A stretch of 64,000 nucleotides of DNA from Steroidobacteraceae bacterium (lineage in GTDB: Bacteria; Pseudomonadota; Gammaproteobacteria; Steroidobacterales; Steroidobacteraceae), in assembly GCA_019187495.1 (NCBI GenBank), contig JABAQN010000004.1, forward strand, positions 1 to 64,000. The letters are read 5' to 3'. Below, piece after piece: positions 20,414-29,936 of this stretch. Every line of letters starts with the position of its first letter. Positions within the stretch are counted from its first letter, which is position 1. A program made the translations under genes and the position numbers. The notes under the pieces were generated by a model that had not been told where the DNA came from, searched no databases, and saw nothing but the letters and a program-made list of their open reading frames with translations.

Positions 20414-21601
20414 ATGAATCTCCACGAATACCAGGCGAAGGCAGTTTTCCGGCAATACTCGGTGCCCGTACCGGAGGGGCGTGTGGCGCACAGCGCCGAC
20501 GAGGCGGTGGCCGCCGCCGAGGCGATCGGCGGCGCGGTGTGGGTCGTCAAGGCGCAGGTGCACGCGGGCGGCCGCGGCAAGGCGGGCGGGGTGAAGCTCG
20601 CGCGCGACCTCGACGCGGTGCGCGCGGCGGCGGCCGACATGATCGGACGCCGGCTCGTCACCAAGCAGACGGGCGAGGACGGGCTGCCGATCAATGCCGT
20701 CTATGTCGAATCGGGCTCGGAAATCGCGCGCGAGATCTATCTGTCGCTGACGCTCAATCGCGAGAAGGGCCGCATCGCGCTGATCGGTTCGGCGGCGGGC
20801 GGCATGGACATCGAGGAAGTGGCCGAGCACTCCCCGGAGAAGATCGTCACCGTGAACGTGCATCCGGCCGCGGGCCTGCAGCCCTACCAGTGCCGCGAGA
20901 TGGCCTTCGCCCTCGGTTTCAGCGGCGCCCAGGTCGGCGAATTCCAGCAGATCGCGATGGCGCTCTACCGGCTCTACCTCGAGCGCGATGCCAGCCTGCT
21001 CGAGGTGAACCCGCTGATCGTCACCAGGGCCGGCAGGCTCGTCGCGCTCGACGCCAAGATCAACATCGACCCGAATGCGCTTTTCCGGCAGAAGGAACTC
21101 GCGGCGCTGCGCGACGTCTCGCAGGAAGACGCGATGGAGGTGCGCGCCAGCGAACACGACCTCAACTATGTCTCGCTCGACGGCGACATCGCCTGCATGG
21201 TGAACGGCGCCGGCCTCGCGATGGCGACCATGGACCTGATCAAGCTGCACGGCGGGCGACCGGCGAACTTCCTCGACGTCGGCGGTGGCGCCACCGCCGA
21301 GCGGGTGACGGAGGCGTTCAAGCTGATCCTTTCGAACCCGAACGTGCGCGCGATCCTCGTCAACATCTTCGGCGGCATCGTGCGCTGCGACCTGATCGCC
21401 GAGGGCATCATCACCGCCGCGAAGAAGCTGTCGGTCAAGGTTCCCGTCGTCGTGCGCCTGCAGGGCACGAACGCCGACAAGGCGCGCGAGATGCTCGCCG
21501 GCAGCGGGCTCGCACTCACACCCGGCGCGGATCTCACCGACGCCGCGAAAAAGGTCGTCGCGCTGGCGGCTGAAGGTTCGATCACGAAGGGCAAGGCATG
21601 A
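20414..21601 (+). CDS. sucC: Succinyl-CoA synthetase beta subunit (ADP/GDP-forming)
   Basis: A 395-residue TCA-cycle enzyme subunit with an ATP-grasp domain. [22 protein letters not shown] is the canonical start; [19 protein letters not shown] is the nucleotide-binding loop; LEVNPLIVT and [16 protein letters not shown] are conserved. It forms an alpha2beta2 or alpha-beta complex with SucD, encoded next with a 4-bp overlap (ATGA). Confidence 0.97.
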   Translation: MNLHEYQAKAVFRQYSVPVPEGRVAHSADEAVAAAEAIGGAVWVVKAQVHAGGRGKAGGVKLARDLDAVRAAAADMIGRRLVTKQTGEDGLPINAVYVESGSEIAREIYLSLTLNREKGRIALIGSAAGGMDIEEVAEHSPEKIVTVNVHPAAGLQPYQCREMAFALGFSGAQVGEFQQIAMALYRLYLERDASLLEVNPLIVTRAGRLVALDAKINIDPNALFRQKELAALRDVSQEDAMEVRASEHDLNYVSLDGDIACMVNGAGLAMATMDLIKLHGGRPANFLDVGGGATAERVTEAFKLILSNPNVRAILVNIFGGIVRCDLIAEGIITAAKKLSVKVPVVVRLQGTNADKAREMLAGSGLALTPGADLTDAAKKVVALAAEGSITKGKA

Positions 21602-22650
21602 GCATTCTCGTCAACAAGCACACCCGGGTCATCTGCCAGGGTTTCACCGGCAAGCAGGGTACATTCCACTCCGAGCAATGCCTCGCGTACGGCACGCGGC
21701 TCGTCGGCGGCGTCACGCCGGGGCGCAGCGGCGAGAAGCACATCGGCCTGCCGGTGTTCGACACCGTGCACGACGCGGTCAAACAGACCGGCGCCACCGC
21801 GAGCATGATCTACGTGCCGCCGCCGTTCGCGGCGGACGCGATCCTCGAGGCGGCGGACGCGGGCATCGAACTCGTCGTGTGCATCACCGAGGGCATTCCG
21901 GTGAACGACATGGTGAAGGTCAAGGCGGCGCTCGCGGGCACGGGCACGCGCCTGATCGGCCCGAACTGCCCGGGCGTGATCACGCCGGACGAATGCAAGA
22001 TCGGCATCATGCCGGGCTTCATCCACAAGAAGGGTGCGATCGGCATCGTGTCGCGCTCCGGCACGCTCACCTACGAGACCGTGTTCCAGACGACCAACAA
22101 CGGCCTCGGCCAGAGCACCTGCGTCGGCATCGGCGGCGATCCGGTGCGCGGCATGAATTTCGTCGACCTGCTCGAGCTCTTCGAACGCGACCCGGGCACC
22201 GAAGGCATCATCATGGTGGGCGAGATCGGCGGCAGCGACGAGGAGGCGGGCGCGGAGTTCATCCGCAAGTTCGTCTCCAAGCCGGTGGTGGCCTATATCG
22301 CAGGCGTCACCGCGCCCCCCGGCAAGCGCATGGGCCATGCCGGCGCGATCGTCGCCGGCGGCAAGGGAACGGCGGCCGACAAGTACCGCGCGCTCGAGCG
22401 CGCGGGCGTGCGCACCGTGAAGTCGCCAGCCGATCTCGGCAGTGCGATGCGCGATCTGCTGTTCAAGCGGCGCAAGAGCGCGGCGGCGGCGCGGCATATC
22501 GAGCCGCGACCGGCGGTGAAGAAGAAGGCAGCGCCGAAGCGCAAGGGCGCACCGAAGCGGAAGGTGGCGGCGAAGCGCAAGGCTGCGCCGAAGCGCTCCG
22601 TGGTGGCGAAGCGCAAGGCTGTCGCGCGGCGGGCCCGCAGGCCCAAATGA
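21598..22650 (+). CDS. sucD: Succinyl-CoA synthetase alpha subunit with a lysine-rich C-terminal tail
   Basis: A 350-residue protein; typical SucD ends near residue 290-300. The CoA-binding Rossmann domain ([14 protein letters not shown]) and ligase domain are normal, with the phosphorylated His247 in [17 protein letters not shown]. After FKRRKS (about 290-294) comes a tail of about 56 residues made of Lys/Arg, Ala and Pro in loose repeats ([29 protein letters not shown]), like histone H1-like bacterial tails. The tail is not a frameshift artefact: its stop overlaps the nadE start exactly (ATGA). The tail's function is unknown. Confidence 0.95.
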   Translation: MSILVNKHTRVICQGFTGKQGTFHSEQCLAYGTRLVGGVTPGRSGEKHIGLPVFDTVHDAVKQTGATASMIYVPPPFAADAILEAADAGIELVVCITEGIPVNDMVKVKAALAGTGTRLIGPNCPGVITPDECKIGIMPGFIHKKGAIGIVSRSGTLTYETVFQTTNNGLGQSTCVGIGGDPVRGMNFVDLLELFERDPGTEGIIMVGEIGGSDEEAGAEFIRKFVSKPVVAYIAGVTAPPGKRMGHAGAIVAGGKGTAADKYRALERAGVRTVKSPADLGSAMRDLLFKRRKSAAAARHIEPRPAVKKKAAPKRKGAPKRKVAAKRKAAPKRSVVAKRKAVARRARRPK

Positions 22651-24278
22651 GCCGATCCGCGCCGCTGCGGATCGCCCTCGCCCAACTCGATTTCCTGGTC
22701 GGCGACGTGCGCGGCAACGTCGCGCGGGTCATCGACACGGCGCGTGCGGCGCTCGCGCAGCGGGCGGATCTCGTCGCCTTTCCGGAGTTGTCGCTGTCGG
22801 GCTATCCGCCCGAGGACCTCCTCTTTCATCGCGGCTTTCGCCTGCAGATCGAAGCGGGCGTCGCCGAAGTCTGCCGCGGCGTCGGCGATATCGCCGTGCT
22901 CGCCGGCCTGCCGGAATACAGCGGCGCGCAGATCTACAACTCGGCGGCATTGATCGCGCGCGGCGCGGTGCAGGCCATGCACCGCAAGAGCGAACTGCCG
23001 AACTACCAGGTGTTCGACGAGAAGCGCTATTTCAGCTCCGGTGCCCAGCCCACGGTCGTCGAAGTGGGCGGCGTGCGGCTCGGGCTCCTCATCTGCGAGG
23101 ACATCTGGGAGCGGGAAGCCGCCCAGCTCGCGCGGTCGGCAGGCGCCGAACTGCTGCTCGTGACGAATGCCTCGCCATTCCAGGTGCACAAACAGCGCGA
23201 TCGCGAGGAGGTTGCCCGCGCGCGCGTGCGCGATGTCGGCCTGCCGCTCGCCTACGTCAACCTGGTGGGCGGACAGGATGAACTCGTGTTCGACGGCCAG
23301 TCATTCGTGATGGACGCTTCGGGTACGGTCACGATGCGCGCGCCGGCGTACGCGGAGGGCCTGCACCTGGTGGAATTCGAGCGCGACGGGCGCGGGGCCG
23401 TCCGGCCGCGCGCCGGCGTCGTGGCGCCGGAACAGACCGAGGTGGCGAGCGTCTACGGGGCGCTGGTGCTCGGCGTGCGCGACTACGTGACGAAGCATCG
23501 CTTCCCCGGCGTCGTGCTCGGCCTCTCGGGTGGCGTCGACTCGGCGCTGACGCTCGCGATCGCGGTCGATGCGCTCGGGCCCGCGCAGGTGCATGCGGTG
23601 ATGATGCCGTCGCGCTACACCTCGCCGATGAGCCTCGAGGATGCCAAGGCACAGGCGGGGCTCCTCGGCGTCAAATACAGCCTGCTGCCGATCGAACCGA
23701 TCTTCGAGGCGACGCTCGCGACGCTCGAGCACGAATTCGCCGGCCGCAAGCCGGATGCCACGGAGGAGAACATCCAGTCGCGCTGTCGCATGCTGCTCCT
23801 GATGGGTCTCTCGAACAAGACGGGACGCATGCTGCTGACGACCGGCAACAAGAGCGAGATGGCGGTCGGCTACGCGACGCTCTACGGCGACATGGCGGGC
23901 GGATTCGCGCCGATCAAGGACTGCAGCAAGCAGCTCGTCTATCGGCTCGCGGACTATCGCAATTCGCTCTCGGCGGCGATCCCGCGGCGGGTGATCGACC
24001 GCCCGCCATCCGCGGAGCTGCGGCCGGACCAGAAGGACAGCGATTCGCTGCCGCCCTACGACGTGCTCGATCCGATCCTCGCGGCGTTCATCGAGGAGGA
24101 TCTGTCGGTGGATGAAATCTGCGCGCGCGGCTTCGACCGGGCCACGGTGGCGCGCGTGCTCGATCTCGTGAAACGCAATGAGTACAAGCGACGGCAGGCG
24201 CCGCCCGGTGTCCGGGTCAGCCGGCGCGCATTCGGCCGCGACTGGCGCTATCCGATCACGAACGGCTACCGCCGCTGA
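22647..24278 (+). CDS. nadE: Glutamine-dependent NAD+ synthetase
   Basis: A 543-residue two-domain enzyme for the last step of NAD synthesis. The N-terminal nitrilase-type glutaminase has the Glu47, Lys114 and Cys150 triad ([28 protein letters not shown]). The C-terminal synthetase has the P-loop SGGVDS (294-299) and [12 protein letters not shown]. The start overlaps the sucD stop, giving a sucC-sucD-nadE transcript. Its 3' end is 3 bp from the convergent bamD. Confidence 0.96.
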   Translation: MSRSAPLRIALAQLDFLVGDVRGNVARVIDTARAALAQRADLVAFPELSLSGYPPEDLLFHRGFRLQIEAGVAEVCRGVGDIAVLAGLPEYSGAQIYNSAALIARGAVQAMHRKSELPNYQVFDEKRYFSSGAQPTVVEVGGVRLGLLICEDIWEREAAQLARSAGAELLLVTNASPFQVHKQRDREEVARARVRDVGLPLAYVNLVGGQDELVFDGQSFVMDASGTVTMRAPAYAEGLHLVEFERDGRGAVRPRAGVVAPEQTEVASVYGALVLGVRDYVTKHRFPGVVLGLSGGVDSALTLAIAVDALGPAQVHAVMMPSRYTSPMSLEDAKAQAGLLGVKYSLLPIEPIFEATLATLEHEFAGRKPDATEENIQSRCRMLLLMGLSNKTGRMLLTTGNKSEMAVGYATLYGDMAGGFAPIKDCSKQLVYRLADYRNSLSAAIPRRVIDRPPSAELRPDQKDSDSLPPYDVLDPILAAFIEEDLSVDEICARGFDRATVARVLDLVKRNEYKRRQAPPGVRVSRRAFGRDWRYPITNGYRR

Positions 24279-24281
24279 GCG

Positions 24282-25088
24282 TCACCAGAACTTCCACCAG
24301 GACTTCTTCCCGACGACACGTTGCGTGTCGGTGGGGAAATTGAGCGCGTAGACGGCGCGCGCTTGTGCGGCGAGCTGCGTGAGGCCGAGCTTGTCGTAGG
24401 ACTGGACCAGGATTTCGAGGGCCTCGCGCACGGCGGGCGAACCATCGTACTGTTCGATCGTCTGCTTGGCGCGCTGCGCGGCCGCCACCCACGCGCCGCG
24501 CCTGACGTAGTAGCGCGCGACATAGATCTCGTAGTCGGCGAGCCGGTTGCGCAGGTACAGCATGCGCCGGCGCGCATCGTGCGCATACTCGCTCTTCGGG
24601 TACTGCTCGACGACCACCTTGAACGAGGCGAACGCCTTGGCGGCTGTCTGCGGCGGCCGCTCGGACAGGTCGACGTTGAAGAGGCGCTCCACCCGGTTCG
24701 GCATGCGCTCGAAATCGACGAGGCCCTTGATGTACCACGCATAGTCGACGCGGGGATGGGTCGGGTTCTCGCGGATGAAGGTCTCGGCCGCATCGATCGC
24801 GCTTTCGGACTCGCGCCCGCGGAAATAGGCGTAGATCAGGTCGAGCCGCGCCTGGCGGGACTCGGGGGCGAACGGATAGCGCGCCGTCAGCGCCTCGTAC
24901 ATGCGGATCGAGTTGTCGAAATCCTGGTTCATCAGCGCCTTGTGGGCCTGCTGATAGAGCACCTCGGGATTCGTTTTCGCGTACTCGTCCTGCCGGTTCG
25001 TGCGGCAACCGGCCACGGCGACGAGGGAGGCGAGCGCGACGAGCAGGAGCAGGCGACCGCGGGGCGGCGCGGGAAGTCTCGACTTCAA
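24282..25088 (-). CDS. bamD: Outer-membrane assembly lipoprotein BamD
   Basis: A 268-residue lipoprotein. The signal peptide ends in VAVAGC (Cys28 lipidated). Five TPR repeats follow, for example VLYQQAHKALMNQDFDNSIRMYEALTARYPF and RVDYAWYIKGLVDFER. It is a core subunit of the BAM machine that inserts beta-barrel proteins. The likely start is the TTG at 25088, with GAGAGG upstream; no ATG is available before the signal peptide. It is divergent from rluD, as in many gammaproteobacteria. Confidence 0.95.
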   Translation of the reverse strand: MKSRLPAPPRGRLLLLVALASLVAVAGCRTNRQDEYAKTNPEVLYQQAHKALMNQDFDNSIRMYEALTARYPFAPESRQARLDLIYAYFRGRESESAIDAAETFIRENPTHPRVDYAWYIKGLVDFERMPNRVERLFNVDLSERPPQTAAKAFASFKVVVEQYPKSEYAHDARRRMLYLRNRLADYEIYVARYYVRRGAWVAAAQRAKQTIEQYDGSPAVREALEILVQSYDKLGLTQLAAQARAVYALNFPTDTQRVVGKKSWWKFW

Positions 25089-25141
25089 ACGGGGGGCCTC
25101 TCGTTGGAATCCGGGCTCGAAACCGGGAGTATAGACAATTC

Positions 25142-26089
25142 ATGGCGAGCGAGTTCCGCAGGCACGATTTCAGGCTCGATCCGGGCCACGCCGGGCTGCG
25201 CCTCGACCAGGCGCTGGCGCGGCAGCTGCCGCAGTATTCGCGCTCGCGCATCCAGGGCTGGATCGAGGGGGGCGGCGTGACCCTCGACGGGCGGCCGGCG
25301 CGGGCACGGGACCGGGTGCAGGGCGGTGAACTCGTGCAGCTGGTCGGCGAGGTGCCGCTCGAGTCGGGAATCGCCGCGCAGGCCATGCCGCTCGGCATCG
25401 TCCATGCGGACCGCGCGATCCTCGTCATCGACAAGCCAGCCGGCCTCGTCGTGCACCCCGGCGCCGGCAACCGGGAAGGGACGTTGCAGAACGGGCTCCT
25501 CGCGTACGATCCCAGGCTCGCGCAGGTGCCGCGCGCCGGGCTCGTGCACCGGCTCGACAAGGACACGAGCGGGCTGATGGTGGTCGCCCGCACGATCGAG
25601 GCCCACGCGGCGCTCGTTGCGGCGCTCGCGGGCCGCGAGATCGCGCGCGAGTACCTCGCGGTGGTCACCGGCGTGATGACGGGCGGCGGCACGATCGATG
25701 AGCCGATCGGCCGGCATCGCACGGCCCGCGTGAAAATGGCGGTGCGCGAGGGCGGCCGCGAGGCGATCACGCACTACCGGGTGATCGAGCGTTTCGCGGC
25801 GCACACCTTCGTGCGCGTCACGCTCGAGACGGGGCGCACGCACCAGATCCGCGTGCACCTGGCGCACGCGGGCTTCCCGATCGTCGGCGATCCGGTGTAT
25901 GGCGGCCGCAGGCGCCTGCCGGCCGGCGCGTCCCCGGCGCTGCGCGAGGCGCTCGGCAATTTCCCTCGCCAGGCGCTGCACGCGGCGAGGCTCGCGTTTG
26001 CACATCCCTCGAGCGGCGAGGAACTCGACTTCGAATCACCGCTCCCGGCGGACATGGCGGCGCTGCTCGCGGCGCTGCGCGCGGGCTGA
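25142..26089 (+). CDS. rluD: 23S rRNA pseudouridine synthase RluD
   Basis: A 315-residue enzyme that makes pseudouridines in helix 69 of 23S rRNA. It has an S4 RNA-binding domain (about 18-75), then the catalytic domain with HRLDKDTSG (Asp139) and GRTHQIRVHLA. RluD is favoured over RluA/RluC because of the bamD|rluD divergent pair. In many relatives pgeF follows directly; here about 3.9 kb of other genes come between. Confidence 0.93.
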   Translation: MASEFRRHDFRLDPGHAGLRLDQALARQLPQYSRSRIQGWIEGGGVTLDGRPARARDRVQGGELVQLVGEVPLESGIAAQAMPLGIVHADRAILVIDKPAGLVVHPGAGNREGTLQNGLLAYDPRLAQVPRAGLVHRLDKDTSGLMVVARTIEAHAALVAALAGREIAREYLAVVTGVMTGGGTIDEPIGRHRTARVKMAVREGGREAITHYRVIERFAAHTFVRVTLETGRTHQIRVHLAHAGFPIVGDPVYGGRRRLPAGASPALREALGNFPRQALHAARLAFAHPSSGEELDFESPLPADMAALLAALRAG

Positions 26090-26118
26090 TTGTTTCGCCT
26101 GACTGCGCTATTCTGCCG

Positions 26119-26361
26119 ATGGTGGGCAGTCGGAACATGGAACGTATCCTCAGTGAGGCGCTTGGACTTCCCGAGTCAGAGCGCGCGGCGCTCGCTCACG
26201 ATTTGGTGGTCAGTCTCGACGGGCCGCGAGATGCGGCTGCGGCTACTGAGTGGGACAGGGAGATCCGGCACCGCCTTGGGGAACTCGAGGCGGGTACTGC
26301 AGAGACAATCGACCGGGATGAGTTCCGACGCCGGTTGGAAGAGCGCCTGAGCAAGATCTGA
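26119..26361 (+). CDS. Addiction-module antitoxin of the TIGR02574 type
   Basis: An 80-residue acidic helical protein. MERILSEALGLPESERAALAHDLVVSLDGP is the standard N-terminus of the 'putative addiction module component' family that pairs with ParE/RelE toxins. The family start corresponds to the ATG at 26137; ATG 26119 adds six residues. The stop and the toxin ATG share one base (TGATG, 26359-26363), so the genes are coupled. Confidence 0.87.
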   Translation: MVGSRNMERILSEALGLPESERAALAHDLVVSLDGPRDAAAATEWDREIRHRLGELEAGTAETIDRDEFRRRLEERLSKI

Positions 26362-26672
26362 TGCGGACTCGCATCCTCGATGCAGCCGCGAAAGAGGCGA
26401 TCGAGGCGGCCGCATGGTACGAGCGTGAGAGGCCCGGTCTTGGCCGGGAATTCGCGGTGGCTATCGACGCGGCGCTCGACCTCATCGAAGCAGGGTTTCC
26501 TCCGCTCGTGTCCGTACCGGGAAAAGCCGGTGCTCGCGGTGCAAAGCGGCTGATGCTTCGCCGGTTTCCGTTTGATGTTGTTGTCGTTGAAGTGGGCACG
26601 GAACGCGTCGTAGTCGCGTTTGCGCATCAGGCACGACGGCCCGGCTATTGGCGAGATCGATTGCGGAAGTAG
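26361..26672 (+). CDS. ParE/RelE-family toxin
   Basis: A 103-residue protein. EAIEAAAWYERERPGLGREFAVAIDAALDLI, then RRFPFDVVVVEVGTERVVVAFAHQARRPGYWRDR, is the ParE/RelE-superfamily pattern, ending in the HxxRxPGYW motif common in ParE. ParE members poison gyrase and RelE members cleave mRNA; the sequence does not settle which. It ends one base before the convergent apbE stop. Confidence 0.88.
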   Translation: MRTRILDAAAKEAIEAAAWYERERPGLGREFAVAIDAALDLIEAGFPPLVSVPGKAGARGAKRLMLRRFPFDVVVVEVGTERVVVAFAHQARRPGYWRDRLRK

Positions 26673-27701
26673 TCAGCGGGTGGGCGGCGCGAGGCCCGGG
26701 CTGTAGTAGACCTTGCCATCCGGCCCGACGAACACCGCGTCGATGTCGGGAATGCGCGCGAGGATCTCGAGCGCTTTCTCGGGTCCCACGACGAACGCCG
26801 TTTTCGACAGGCCATCCGTCTGCGTCGCCGTCGGACCGATGATCGTGGCGCTCCTCACCTTGCTCGCCGAATGGCCCGTGCGCGGGTCGATGATGTGGTG
26901 GTAGCGCACGCCGTTCTCGTCGAAATAGCGCTCGTAATCCCCGGAAGTCGACAGCGCGATGTTTTCGAGCGGGATCCGCAGGATCACGCGCTTCGGGTCG
27001 TCGGGGTGGCGGATGCCGACGATCCACGGCCGCCCGAACCGGTCGCCGAGGATGCGCGTGTCGCCGCCGGCGCTGACCGAGGCATGCTCGATGCCGCGCG
27101 CCTTCAGGAGTTCGATGCTGCGATCGACCGCGTAGCCCTTGGCGAAGCCGCCGAGATCGATGCGCATGCCGGGCTTCATGAAGCGCACCGTCGAGCTCTT
27201 CGGATCGAGCTCGAGGCTGCGCCAGTCGACCGAGGGCAGATGCGCCTCGATCTGCGCTTCATCCGGCTTCACGTGGTGCCGGTAGTCGTACAGGTAACCG
27301 ACGCTCGCGTAGGTGATGTCGAATGCTCCGCCCGTGAGCCGCGAAAAATCGAGTGAACGTGCGATCAGGTCGAACAGTTCGCGATCGACGCGCACCGGCC
27401 CGGCCGCGGCGTGCGCATTGATGCGCGACAGCTGGCTCTCCGGCTTGTAGTGGCTCATCAGCGCGTCGACGCGATGCATCTCCTCCATCACCGCATCGAT
27501 GGCGGCTTCGCCCTCGGCGGGCGTGCGCGACCACAGTTCGACCGCGATGCGCGTGCCCATGATCGCCGCTTCGCGCTGGTGCCAGGCGCCGGCGGGCGCC
27601 GCCGCGTCGGGCGGCGCCGAAGCGGCTGCCGCGCTGTCCGTCGCCGCGATGGCGAGCGCGCACGCGACGAGCCTCAGCAACACCGGTTGACGCCCCGCCA
27701 T
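26673..27701 (-). CDS. apbE: FAD:protein FMN transferase (ApbE family)
   Basis: A 342-residue exported protein. The signal peptide begins MAGRQPVLLRLVACALAIAA. The ApbE domain has MGTRIAVELW, LTGGAFDITY, RIDLGGFAKGYAVDRS, VSAGGDTRILG, YHHIIDPRTGHSA and ATQTDGLSKTAFVVG. It attaches FMN covalently to a Thr of partner flavoproteins. No Rnf or Nqr genes are nearby, so the partner is unknown. The start lies inside the end of ybdD (28-bp overlap), suggesting one cstA-ybdD-apbE transcript. Confidence 0.92.
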   Translation of the reverse strand: MAGRQPVLLRLVACALAIAATDSAAAASAPPDAAAPAGAWHQREAAIMGTRIAVELWSRTPAEGEAAIDAVMEEMHRVDALMSHYKPESQLSRINAHAAAGPVRVDRELFDLIARSLDFSRLTGGAFDITYASVGYLYDYRHHVKPDEAQIEAHLPSVDWRSLELDPKSSTVRFMKPGMRIDLGGFAKGYAVDRSIELLKARGIEHASVSAGGDTRILGDRFGRPWIVGIRHPDDPKRVILRIPLENIALSTSGDYERYFDENGVRYHHIIDPRTGHSASKVRSATIIGPTATQTDGLSKTAFVVGPEKALEILARIPDIDAVFVGPDGKVYYSPGLAPPTR

Positions 27702-27865
27702 TTGCGTTCGACCTCGCCGCACCAGAACTCCCGCCGCGATGGTAACGGCTCACCCGGGTGCACGGCACAGCGATGTGCGACGAACCGTTCATAGGCCGCG
27801 TCGCCGTTCAGCCGGGCGATGAGGCGACGCAGCCACGCGGCCGGGGATTCGCGCCTGCGATTCAT
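27674..27865 (-). CDS. ybdD: YbdD/YjiX family small protein
   Basis: A 63-residue protein. MNRRRESPAAWLRRLIARLNGDAAYERFVAHRCAVHPGEP and the C-terminal FWCGEVERKWRGVNRCC are typical of YbdD/YjiX, the small partner of CstA and BtsT needed for pyruvate uptake in E. coli. The ATG at 27865 overlaps the cstA stop (ATGA). Confidence 0.92.
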   Translation of the reverse strand: MNRRRESPAAWLRRLIARLNGDAAYERFVAHRCAVHPGEPLPSRREFWCGEVERKWRGVNRCC

Positions 27866-29904
27866 GCGGTGCTCCGCGACGGCGCATAGGGCGCCTCGGA
27901 ACTCGGCAGCACGGCCTTGCCCTGCAGCGCGCGCCACGAGACGCGCAGCATGTCGGCGATCACGAGCCAGACGACGACCACGAAGAATGCCGTGAGCCAC
28001 GCGTCGAGCTGCTGGTTGAAGATGAGCTGCGGCGCGACCGCCGCGCGCTCCGGCGGCAGCGTGCCGGCGGCGAGCTTCGCGGCGAGATCGCCGGCGGCGG
28101 CGAAGAAGCCGATGCGCGGGTCGTCACTGATGATCTTCTGCATGGCCGCGGTCGTCGTGACGATCGCGAGCCACGTGAGCGGCACGAGTGTGACCCACGC
28201 ATAACGCGCCTTGCCCTGCTTGACGATGATGCCGGTCGCGACCGAGAGCGCGATCGCGGCGAGCATCTGGTTCGCGATGCCGAAGAGCGGCCAGAGGATG
28301 TGCACGCCGCCGTTCGGGTCGATCACGCCGATGTAGAGGAAGTAGCCCCAGGCGGCGACGATCAGCGAGCTGGTCGCGAGCACCGACGGATACCACGAGG
28401 TGCGGCCGATCGGTTTCCACAGGTTGCCGAGCGTGTCCTGCAGCATGAAGCGCCCGACACGCGTGCCGGCATCGAGCGTCGTCAGGATGAACACGGCCTC
28501 GAACATGATCGCGAAGTGATACCAGATCGCGAGCAGGCCCTGGCCGAAGGTGCCGGCGAAGATGCTCGCCATGCCGACCGCGAGCGACGGCGCGCCGCCG
28601 GTGCGGGCGAAGAGCGTGCTCTCGCCCATCTCGCGCGCAAGCGCGTGCATCTGGTCCACCGTGACGGGGAAGCCCCATGAACTGATCGTCGCGACCGCGG
28701 CGTCGGCGGTGCCGCCGACGATGCCGGGCGCGGTGTTGATCGCGAAATAGACGCCCGGGTCGAGCAGCGTCGCGGCGATCATCGCCATGATCGCGACGAA
28801 GGATTCGAGCGCCATGCTGCCGTAGCCGATCAGGCGCACGTCCGATTCGGAGGCGATCAGTTTCGGCGTGGTGCCGCTCGCGACGAGGGCGTGGAAACCC
28901 GAGACCGCGCCGCAGGCGATCGTGATGAACACGAACGGGAACACCTTGCCGCCGAACACCGGACCCGAGCCGTCGATGAACTGGGTGACGGCCGGCATCT
29001 TGATGTCGGGTTGCGCGATCAGGATCGCGACGGCGAGGAGCGCGATCGTGCCGAGCTTGAGGAACGCGGAGAGATAATCGCGCGGCGCGAGCAGCAGCCA
29101 CACCGGCAGGATCGCCGCGCACCAGCCGTAGCCGATCACGAACCACGCGAGCGTGAGCCCTTCATAGTCGAACCAGCCGCGAATGGCCGGGCTCGCATTC
29201 ACCCAGCCGCCGCCGACGACGGCCAGGATCAGGAGACTGATGCCGATCAGCGAGCCCTCGAGCACGCGACCGGGCCGCCAGTTGCGCAGATACAGGCCGA
29301 CGAGGATTGCGATCGGGATCGTCGCGAACACGGTCGCCGTGGCCCACGGGCTGTGCTTCATGGCGTTCACGATCACGAGGCCGAGCACCGCGATCAGGAT
29401 CACCATGATCACGAGCGTGCCGGTCAGTGCCGCCGCGCCGCCGACCGGGCCGAGTTCGTCGCGCGCCATCTGGCCGAGGCTGCGCCCGTTGCGGCGGGTC
29501 GAGAGCAGCAGGATCGTCATGTCCTGCACGCAACCGCCGAGCACGGCGCCGACGAGGATCCAGAGCGTGCCGGGCAGATAGCCGAACTGGGCGGCGAGCG
29601 TCGGCCCGATCAGCGGGCCGGGGCCGGCGATCGCGGCGAAGTGGTGCCCGAAGACGATCCAGCGATTCGTCGGCACGAAGTCGCGGCCGTTGTCGAGCCG
29701 CTCGGCGGGTGTCGCGCGGGTCGGGTCGATCGCGAGGACCCGCGCGGCGACCCAGGCCGAATAGAAGCGGAAGCCGAGCGCATAGATGCACACGGCGGCG
29801 ACGACGATCCACAGCGCGTTGATGCTCTCGCCTCGGTGGAGGGCGAGTCCGCCGAGCGCGTAGGCGCCCAGGGCGGCAACGGCAAGCCAGAAAAGTCGCT
29901 TCAT
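27862..29904 (-). CDS. cstA: CstA-type carbon starvation transporter
   Basis: A 680-residue inner-membrane protein with about 16 to 18 membrane segments. Signature stretches are NRWIVFGHHFAAIAGPGPLIGPTLAAQ, GYLPGTLWILVGAVLGGCVQDM and SGTTPKLIASESDVRLIGYGSM. The CstA/BtsT family imports pyruvate or peptides under carbon limitation. It is followed by its small partner ybdD. With apbE and a TA pair it forms a block between rluD and pgeF. Confidence 0.95.
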   Translation of the reverse strand: MKRLFWLAVAALGAYALGGLALHRGESINALWIVVAAVCIYALGFRFYSAWVAARVLAIDPTRATPAERLDNGRDFVPTNRWIVFGHHFAAIAGPGPLIGPTLAAQFGYLPGTLWILVGAVLGGCVQDMTILLLSTRRNGRSLGQMARDELGPVGGAAALTGTLVIMVILIAVLGLVIVNAMKHSPWATATVFATIPIAILVGLYLRNWRPGRVLEGSLIGISLLILAVVGGGWVNASPAIRGWFDYEGLTLAWFVIGYGWCAAILPVWLLLAPRDYLSAFLKLGTIALLAVAILIAQPDIKMPAVTQFIDGSGPVFGGKVFPFVFITIACGAVSGFHALVASGTTPKLIASESDVRLIGYGSMALESFVAIMAMIAATLLDPGVYFAINTAPGIVGGTADAAVATISSWGFPVTVDQMHALAREMGESTLFARTGGAPSLAVGMASIFAGTFGQGLLAIWYHFAIMFEAVFILTTLDAGTRVGRFMLQDTLGNLWKPIGRTSWYPSVLATSSLIVAAWGYFLYIGVIDPNGGVHILWPLFGIANQMLAAIALSVATGIIVKQGKARYAWVTLVPLTWLAIVTTTAAMQKIISDDPRIGFFAAAGDLAAKLAAGTLPPERAAVAPQLIFNQQLDAWLTAFFVVVVWLVIADMLRVSWRALQGKAVLPSSEAPYAPSRSTA

Positions 29905-29936
29905 ACCCCTCGCAATCGTCGGCTCGACACCGGATC

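Noticed and set aside
22483-22650. SucD tail as a frameshift artefact
   Set aside because: The frame keeps a regular Lys/Ala/Pro composition to its stop, and nadE starts exactly in that stop, so no frame change is needed.
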